Origin: Morella rubra
Lineage: Eukaryota; Streptophyta; Magnoliopsida; Fagales; Myricaceae
Reading direction: 5' to 3'
NCBI GenBank assembly: GCA_003952965.2
Contig: CM025855.1
Location: 20,545,633-20,609,632 of the forward strand
Length of the DNA stretch: 64,000 bases
Both the position numbers and the translations under genes were made by a program. Under the pieces are notes generated by a model. That model was given only the letters and a program-made list of their open reading frames with translations. It was not told where the DNA came from and did not search any database. Numbering within the stretch: the first letter of the stretch is position 1; every line of letters starts with the position of its first letter. Below are positions 57,069 through 64,000 of this stretch, piece by piece.

Positions 57069-58490
57069 TCAGTAAGGTTGGAGAAGGGGCATGATCATAC
57101 AAGTCTAATTCATACTTTGAAATAAATAGTACTAGTGCAATGATTTCCAGTCATATAAGTCATAGAAACAGTATAGAGAATGCATGCAATATAATTGAAA
57201 TGCATTTGCTCATCATATGGTTCTCTAAGGTATTCTCGGTGTCTGCTCTGTTCACCCACAGAGTCGGGTTTTGCGTCCCTCCTCTCCTTGTGGGACTGTC
57301 CCGTGCCACCTATACAAGCACCTTTAAAACCTTAACAAACGACGCCATAGTGTTCAGAAGGAGCCCACCCACTCCCTGTAGTGGAGGGTTGCACTCTCCT
57401 AACATGTGCCCGATACCGTCACTCTTTCTTCGGGAATCACCTTGCAGGCTTGGGGGTTCCTTGCATTTGTTTTTCCTCTCATGATGTGAATGCACTAAAT
57501 ACATGTATATCCTTCATATACAAAATACACATCCAAACATCCAATGATATGACTTGAAAACATAAACGGGTAAAGTACTTATAATTTCAATGCATGAATA
57601 ATTAAAAATGCAACTTCCAGAAATTAAATCCACAAACTGAATTTAAATTACGAAATCAGTTTCTATGTCATATGGGTTCAAATTATTAGACATTTTTCCT
57701 TAAATAAAGAATTAATAAACTTATTCCTTTTATAATACTAATTAAAGAATTAAACATGAAATTTATAATTAAATGTTAAATCTACCCTAAATCTTCAATG
57801 AAGGCTGCTGGAGCGTCTTTAGACCACATTGGGCCTATCCCTAAAGTTTCAAAGTATTCTGGGCTTGTTTAGGGTTAACGGGCCTAAAGTCCATTTAGGC
57901 TGCTAAACGGGTTTTGTGATTTGAGCCCCTAATTCTACTCGGTTTGGACTCAAATTTGATCTTCCCCATTTATTTTTCATGCTTTACACAGCCATAAAGT
58001 TATTTTCTCATTTGGACCTTTTTACCCTAACGTTTTGTGTGAAATGCTGAAAATGCCCCTGGAGATCAAACTGCCCTTAGAGATCTCTAGGGGCATTTTC
58101 AACCTTTCCCAGTCTCTGATTGAGTTGAAATTTTTGCTGGACCTACTGTGACCCTAAAATACTGGTCTACCAATTTTCATGCAAAAAATCTAAGGGTTTC
58201 ATGGGGACGTTTTGGACAGCAAGGGTTTTTCACTAAAAAGTTTCCATTTCATATGATGTTCATGTGCTACAATCCTTAGATCTAATGATTTAAGTCATCA
58301 TAACTGAAACAATATAATCACAACATGCATTAAAATATAGATTAACAACAAGATCACATGTAAACTCGTACCTTTTTTCAAAATCATCAAAACAACACAT
58401 ACTTGAACATTGTGCTTCACAACTTCATCTCAAGCCCTCTTGGCTTCATTTCTATGGCCTTGATCTGCCATCAACCATAAAATCCATCCC
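57069..58490. other. Intergenic DNA; one strong hairpin, no gene
   Basis: No coding signal is recognised. 57,170-57,500 is GC-richer than its surroundings and is open in one frame by chance. The inverted repeat at 58,049-58,100 is listed separately. Confidence 0.4.
58049..58100. repeat. Inverted repeat capable of an 18-bp hairpin
   Basis: gaaaatgcccctggagatc pairs with gatctctaggggcattttc, with one mismatch and a loop of about 14 nt (aaactgcccttaga). It is not obviously a terminator or microRNA precursor, because the arms are short. Confidence 0.6.
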
Positions 58491-58525
58491 TTGCCATTCG
58501 GTTCACATCAAAACCCTTTCATCAT

Positions 58526-59345
58526 AATGTTTCTCAACTACCATGCGGGGAAGGCAAACGTAGTTGTTGATGCCTTGAGCTGGAAGGAGGTGAGGAAAGA
58601 GATGAAGGATGATATGGAACAGAATGATATCGAGGCTCTTTTACAAGGAGAAACAACAAGGTTGGTTGCTCTGTTGATCCAACCTACTCTCATTGATAGG
58701 ATCAAGGAGAGTCAACGACAAGATCAATTTGTGAAGAAGGTAGTGGCAGAATTGGAATTAGGCCTAAAGGGTAATTTTTTACTTTCTAGAGATGGGATCC
58801 TGTATTTTCAGAATTGTTTGGTGGTACCTGATAACGTAGAGATTCGGGCAAATATTTTGGGAGAAGCTCAAAAGTCGATGTTTGCTGTCCACCTGGGTAG
58901 TACGAAGATGTACCGGGATCTTAAGGAGAAATTCTAGTGGAACAAGATGAAGAAGGATATTGCTGAATATGTGAGTCATTGTTTGACATGCCAGCAAGTT
59001 AAGGCGGAGCATCAGAGACCCACTAGGTTGTTGAAGCCTTTGGAGATACCCATCTGGAAGTGGGACGAGATAACAATGGATTTGGTGACGGGATTGCCAA
59101 AAGCACCAACAGGACAAGATGCTATATGGGTGATTGTGGATCGATTAATGAAGTTAGCTCATTTTTATTCGGCAAAGAAGTTGGCGGAGTTATACATTCA
59201 GGAGATAGATCGATTGCATGGAATTCCTAGTTCTATAGTGTCGGACCGAGATACTCACTGCACTTCTTGAGTTTGGGAAGGTTTTCAGAAGGCAATGGAC
59301 ACTCAGTTGCAATTCAGTACGGCTTTCCACCCTCAGACTGATGGA
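58526..59345 (+). pseudogene. Ty3/gypsy fragment: RNase H end, H2C2 finger and integrase core
   Basis: Blocks in order are YHAGKANVVVDALSWK (normally N.VADALSRK), then GETTRLVALLIQPTLIDRIK, VPDNVEIRANILGEAQKS, VHLGSTKMYRDLKEKF, a TAG, then YVSHCLTCQQVKAEHQRPTR, IWKWDEITMDLVTGLPKAPT, VIVDRLMKLAHF, HGIPSSIVSDRDTHCTS, a stop, and TAFHPQTDG. Integrase active-site residues at DLVTGLP and SDRD are visible; the last Glu lies beyond the break. Stops at 58,936-58,938 and 59,268-59,270 kill it. At about 59,345 it meets a second gypsy part on the other strand. Confidence 0.88.
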
Positions 59346-59349
59346 CATC

Positions 59350-60520
59350 CTTTGAATAAATCAAGATATCATTAATGAAAACCACCACAAAACGATCTAA
59401 GAACTCCCGAAACACCTTGTTAATAAAATCCATAAAAGCAGCAGGTGCATTCATCAACCCAAACGACATCACTAATAACTCGAAGTGACCATATTGCGTC
59501 CGAAATGCCGACTTCGGAATATCCTCCACCTTGATCCTTAAATGATGGTACCCAGACCGCAAATCTATCTTTGAGAAAACTCCCGCTCCCTTAATTGATC
59601 AAACCAATCATCTATGCACGGTAACGGGTACTTATTCTTCACCGTCACTTGATTCAACTCTCTATAGTCTATACACATCCTGAGAGTTCCATCCTTCTTC
59701 TTTACAAACAACACTGAAGCTCCCCACGGTGATACACTAGGTCTAATAAAACCTCGCTCCAAGATATCCTGCAACTGTGTCTTCAATTCTTTCAACTCAG
59801 CTGGTGCCATATGATACGACGCTTTAGATATTGCAGCCATTCCCGGTACCACCTCAATCTCAAATTGAATGTCCCTTTCTAGGGGTAAACCTGGTAACTA
59901 ATCAGGAAATACATCCGAAAATTCCTTTACTATCAGAATAGAATCAATTCCCTTCTCTTTTTTCTTCATTTCCACAATCGAGACTAGATATCCTTGGGCT
60001 CCATCCATAAGATACTTCCGAGCCTGCAGTGCTGATACAACCAGATGCACTGCTTTTCCCCAAGAACTCTTATATCTAGACTCCTCTTGGCCAGGTATTC
60101 AAAAAATCACCTCCTTATTGAAACAATCCATCGAGGTATGATACATGGCTAACCAATCCATGCCGAGGATAATATCAAACTTCACCATACGCAACAAAAT
60201 TAAATCTACTAGCAAAACCAACTCTCCTATCGGCATCGGAAAAGCCTTCACTAACCAATCGCATACCTTAGATACCCCTACCGGAATGGCCACCTCCAAT
60301 ATCAGTTCTAAGGGTTCCAACTTTGCTCCACTCAATAAGCCACAATACTAAGACACAAAGGAATGTGTGGCACTCGAATCAAACAAAACCATTATAGATC
60401 CATGTGGTAGGAGAAAGGTACCTGACATCGTAGTACCAGTTGCTTCTTCTTCCTCTGCAGTATTCCTTAGCGGTGGCTTTCCACGATTAGCTGCTCCCCT
60501 ATTGTTACCCATAGGTGCCT
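59350..60520 (-). pseudogene. Ty3/gypsy fragment: protease and reverse transcriptase, opposite strand
   Basis: On the minus strand the blocks are PIGELVLLVDLILLRMVKFD, IILGMDWLAMYHTSMDC, then DVFPD, LPGLP and [20 protein letters not shown], then [51 protein letters not shown], and after a shift [40 protein letters not shown] and [10 protein letters not shown]. The reverse transcriptase centre, normally [YF].DD, reads FIND. This part and the integrase part above run toward each other, an order that no gypsy element has, so the locus is rearranged. Confidence 0.88.
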
Positions 60521-60559
60521 AAAGTTGGACCCGAGCAGGACCATTTTCTCTATTTTGGG

Positions 60560-60975
60560 AGCTGTTCGCACGTTCGTTTCGGTGTCAAATACTCGATATC
60601 GTCAGGAGGTAATTGAATGTTCAAAGATATCTATGTGCCGTTTGCATGGGGTATCCGTGACAAAACACAATTTATTACAGAATAGAGATAGTTCACTCTC
60701 ATTACATGAACGTAGTATGGCTCCCAATCCCTGACAGAAAATCAATTTGTCAAGCAAATTTCATAGCCTCCGGACGTTGTTTTAGTACCGTCCGCATGTT
60801 TCACATGACGAAATGGAAATTTATTCACCCAAAGTATTTTGTAATGGGGTTATAGTGAAGAATTGGGTGACAAATTAATTTTTCTCACCCAAAATCATTG
60901 GTGACAAAATTGAACATTTTGGTGACAAATCTTTTTTGTCACCAAATCACAAAATTCTTGGTTGTGTATTTAGAA
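60560..60975. repeat. CACTA-like subterminal repeat block (left)
   Basis: Short recurring words (gtgacaaat, tttggtgacaaa, ttgtcaccaaa, cacccaaa, ccgtccgcatg) occur in both directions. Related wording returns at 63,260-63,790. Such blocks are typical of CACTA element ends. No terminal CACTA motif was found. Confidence 0.4.
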
Positions 60976-61814
60976 GCAAATCAGAATATAGAGAAGTGCC
61001 AATGAAAAAAAAAGTCGATGTCATAGCTATAAAAAGCCAGCTTAGGATATAAAAACAAATGTCAGTTCAAAGGAAAAAAAAAAGAAAAAAAAAGCAACAC
61101 ATTTGACATAGGTGTGGTCAGCACCGAGAGTCAACATTGAAATAAATTTCTATAATGATTTACGAAGAATCTCTATTCTAATTATGCCTTTTTGGAAAGC
61201 TCTATAAGTCTAGTATCCAACGCATCAAACAGTGTATGATTTAGAGTTTTCTAGGCGAAGTTATGGTTAAATTACTCCAAGAGGTCAGGTTGGCAACTAG
61301 TTACGAGGTCTAAAAAATTTTGGACGATTTTCCTATTTTTAGCTAACTCTTTTGGATTTTCAATATTTCTTTTCATTTTCCTAAGATTCTTTTATATTTC
61401 CAAAGTCTCAATTAATGTTTTGGAAATTGTATTTCTCATGTACTCATGCTTATGGGGTTGTTTTAAGTTCTACTATTTAAACTCTGCTCTAGCAATGAAG
61501 ACAGATATTTTGAGTGCTTATACAACTTAAGCCTTAGGCTAATTTGAAGAAGTATTTTTTCTCCAAACTCTTATCCTTCGGTGGATTCCAATAGGTGGTG
61601 AGTTCTTGGCCATATTAGATTACATGGAGTGGTGATTTCTGTATCCCTTTGTGTTTCTACTTAGGTGGTGAGCTTATCTATCTGTGTTTGTGAGTTAAAG
61701 TGTGTTCCCATACACTTTCCCGACCCTTCTCATCATTATCCCGAAGTCCCATTACTATTCCGAAGTTCCTATTATTCCCGAGGTGTCTATTTCTTTTGAA
61801 GCATTCCAACCAGC

Positions 61815-63250
61815 CAGGGGCGGGGTAGGCAAGTCAGGCAATCGCCTTAAGGCCCCTTAATTATGAAGGCATATTAATATAGCAAAATTAAAATTTCTTA
61901 ATTATGAAGGTTCAAATTAAGAAGAAAAAAAAGCCTAAAATTTATCAGATAAAACTTAATGAAAGGCCTACAAAATAGGAATATTTAAATTAGTTTACAA
62001 AATTGAAATTGAAATAAAAATCACATCCTAGAAACTAAAACTATCAATGTCTCTTTTCAAAATAATAACAATATCAAATTCTTCTCATAAAACTTAGCAC
62101 CGTAACAGTCTACCACAATTTGCTACTTTATTGCTAATTAAGTTCTCACAAATTTTTTTTTTTGAAGTTATTTTTCTAACGGTACAGTGGCACACCAAGG
62201 TCTAATTAGATTATTAGTAGTAGATTGTTCTTTTTGCTAAACGGCAAAATAATCGCACAACACAAATGATTTTTTTCGCTAGGCTGAGTAGCTTCTCATT
62301 TTTGAAGTATTTCCAACTTTTTTTCTATAAATATCTATGAAACAACTTCTCAAATAATCGGCAAATTAGCTGCTTAGAGTCTTGATCGGTTGGTTGTTGC
62401 TACTTCCACAAATTTAAGATTCCTCAGATTCTATTGTTCAAGAATTTATATTTCAATTTATTATTTATATCAATTAGCTTGTATTTATCTATTATTTTAA
62501 TTCCTTATTTGTGTAAACTTATTAATCTTTAAGATGACTGGTAGAAAATATGCATCTAGATATGAAAAACTAAAGAAGAAAAGGAGAATAGAAAGTTTAG
62601 TGCAATCTCAAAGAGCGGCCCTTAACAAATATTTTGTTGACAAAAGGAACCAAATTTTAATCAAGAGGTAATAGGTGGAGAATCAAGTATTAGGGGGGAC
62701 TTGGAAGAAGTTGATAATATTGATGTTACTCAAGGGGAGAACTTAGAGGATAATGTTGGTGTGACACAACAAAATGAAATTTTGGAACAAATTGTTAGTG
62801 AGACACATAGATAGTCCAAGTTGTGATGATCAATCTATCTTAAGTATCACTTGTTCTGATCCTGGACATTGGAAGGAGATTGATATGAAGTTACCAAATA
62901 TCTTAGTAAAGAAAGGTCTAATTGGAATTGATGATATTGAGTTCCCAAAAGATGAAAATAATAGATGTTTCTCGAAACAATATTGTATTCATAGACTATC
63001 GAATGAGGAATGCAAGATAGAAGTCTCACGAAATATCAAATGAGCATATTATCAATATGACTAGATGGTTTGACTTGGAAAGAGATTGTCAAAAAATGAG
63101 ACAATTGATAAGAGTGTCCAAGATCGAATTAACAAGGAGAAAGAACATTGAGAAAAAATTCTTGTTAGAATCATTACTGTGGTGAAGACATTAGCTAAAA
63201 ACAATCTTGCGTTTCGAGGGAAGGAAAAATTATATGAGATACTAATGTAA
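61815..63250 (+). mobile_element. Decayed hAT element with ZMYM1-like (TTF/DUF4371) transposase N-terminus
   Basis: A likely 5' terminus CAGGGGCGGGGTAGGC stands at 61,815, and aaggccccttaattatgaag follows, as in hAT elements. The transposase relic begins at ATG 62,534 with TGRKYASRYEKLKKKRRIES, then LVQSQRAALNKYF. Later blocks are DPGHWKEIDMKLPNILVKKG, IDDIEFPKDENNRCFSKQYC, IHRLSNEE, and after stops IDKSVQDRINKEKEHW and VVKTLAKNNLAFRGKEKLYE. The frame is broken by shifts near 62,665 and stops after 63,040. The catalytic domain and 3' end are missing. Confidence 0.75.
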
Positions 63251-63254
63251 AAAA

Positions 63255-63800
63255 TATTTTGACACCCGGTTTGATAGGAGAAGTGTGTCACCCTTGTTTT
63301 TGGGTGACAATTTGTGAGGTTCCTCAGGAAATAGCGTCCAGACGCCAACCTATATGGTTAGGACGGTTTTCATTTCATGTGACAAATATAAATACGTCAT
63401 GAATTTCTTTTTTTTTTTTTTCCTGTTTGCATGTCCCGTGCGAACGTCAATGTATTATATGACAAAATCAATTTCATCATGGAAACCAGTGCGAACATCT
63501 CTAATACCGGTTAGCACGGAGTGAATTTCTTTGTCAAGAATATAATTTTGTAAGTAGATTCATTGTCCGCACACTAACAAACAATGTGCGCACGCTTATA
63601 AGTTTTTATCCTAACAAAAAAGAAATTGCCATGAATATACTGTGCGAACGGCTCCAAAATGTGCAGACGTTGCTTAAATAAGGACGTGAGGACGATGGAG
63701 TTGTGTTCGGACGTTTTGCAAGGGTAAGACGTGCAGACGTTTATTTAGTGCGTGTAGACGTCTAACATATCAGCGGATGTCCGGACATTATTAATGCATC
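63255..63800. repeat. CACTA-like subterminal repeat block (right)
   Basis: Repeated words include gtgcgaacg, gtccgcac, gtgcgcacg, gtgcagacgt, gtgtagacgt and tccggaca, in both directions, together with gggtgacaattt, echoing 60,560-60,975. This could be the partner end of one element that received the hAT insertion. From 63,800 to the window end the sequence is AT-rich with nothing recognised. Confidence 0.4.
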
Positions 63801-64000
63801 TGGACTGCTCTAAATTATAATAGGCAATACTTAAATTTATTTATTTAATTATATATGCATTCAATATTAAATATAATATAAAATTAATAATGATCTACAA
63901 ATATCTAACTGACATAATGTAAACAAAATGCATAATCAAAATCAAGTACATAATATAAAATATCTACCATATCGTTTGCCCAAACTGATCGCTCAGTTAG

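Noticed and set aside
57140..57484. Open frame of 114 codons
   Set aside because: No family wording, and no splice context or codon bias. Its GC-richer stretch is open on both strands.

Overview
This window is nuclear DNA from a flowering plant, most likely a woody core eudicot. The genes are split by typical plant introns (GT-AG and one GC-AG), the intergenic DNA is AT-rich, and the recognisable families are plant ones: SNAP43, strictosidine synthase-like, plant GATA26-type zinc finger and membrane-associated kinase regulator. The species cannot be read from the sequence. Gene density is low and most of the window is transposable-element debris, much of it nested.

Layout. 1-5.6 kb: remnants of two hAT transposases, an unclassified repeat with a 98-bp tandem array, a copia LTR and a MITE. 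6.57-8.53 kb (minus): a four-exon gene for a plant-specific protein of unknown function with a 73-residue internal duplication. Its leader region ends at an E2F-type site directly beside a 2.5-kb Pack-MULE (10.45-12.94 kb) that carries pieces of two unrelated genes, a MAKR-type kinase regulator and a short-chain dehydrogenase. 13.2-20.9 kb: a nest of Mutator-like and hAT non-autonomous elements, several with perfect target-site duplications, plus CACTA-like subterminal repeats. 21.4-36.7 kb (plus): the SNAPC1/SNAP43 gene, with seven coding exons joining to 294 residues; its last intron holds a 6.15-kb sense-strand LINE. 37.96-41.2 kb (minus): a strictosidine synthase-like gene, three exons and 357 residues, with a GC-AG first intron, converging on SNAP43. 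41.3-50.9 kb: repeats, a 1.2-kb TIR element, a segmental duplication with one filled and one empty insertion site, and a minisatellite. 50.9-54.5 kb: a GATA zinc-finger cluster, with one intact minus-strand gene (193 residues) and a paralogue apparently split by an inversion through intron 1, with an HSP70 tail fragment between them. 55.77 kb (plus): a lone first exon of a UGT80-like glycosyltransferase. 56-64 kb: a MITE, a rearranged Ty3/gypsy element whose two halves face tail to tail, and a decayed hAT transposase between CACTA-like subterminal repeats.

The genes do not form a pathway or operon. SNAP43 acts in snRNA transcription, the strictosidine synthase-like protein is probably a secreted beta-propeller, and the GATA protein is a transcription factor. 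The most notable biology is genome remodelling: double gene capture by a Mutator element, an inversion-broken GATA paralogue, and insertions that can be ordered in time from empty sites. I found no prokaryotic-type system, CRISPR array, rRNA or credible tRNA gene. All gene models are read from splice signals and reading-frame continuity; no transcript data or database search was available.
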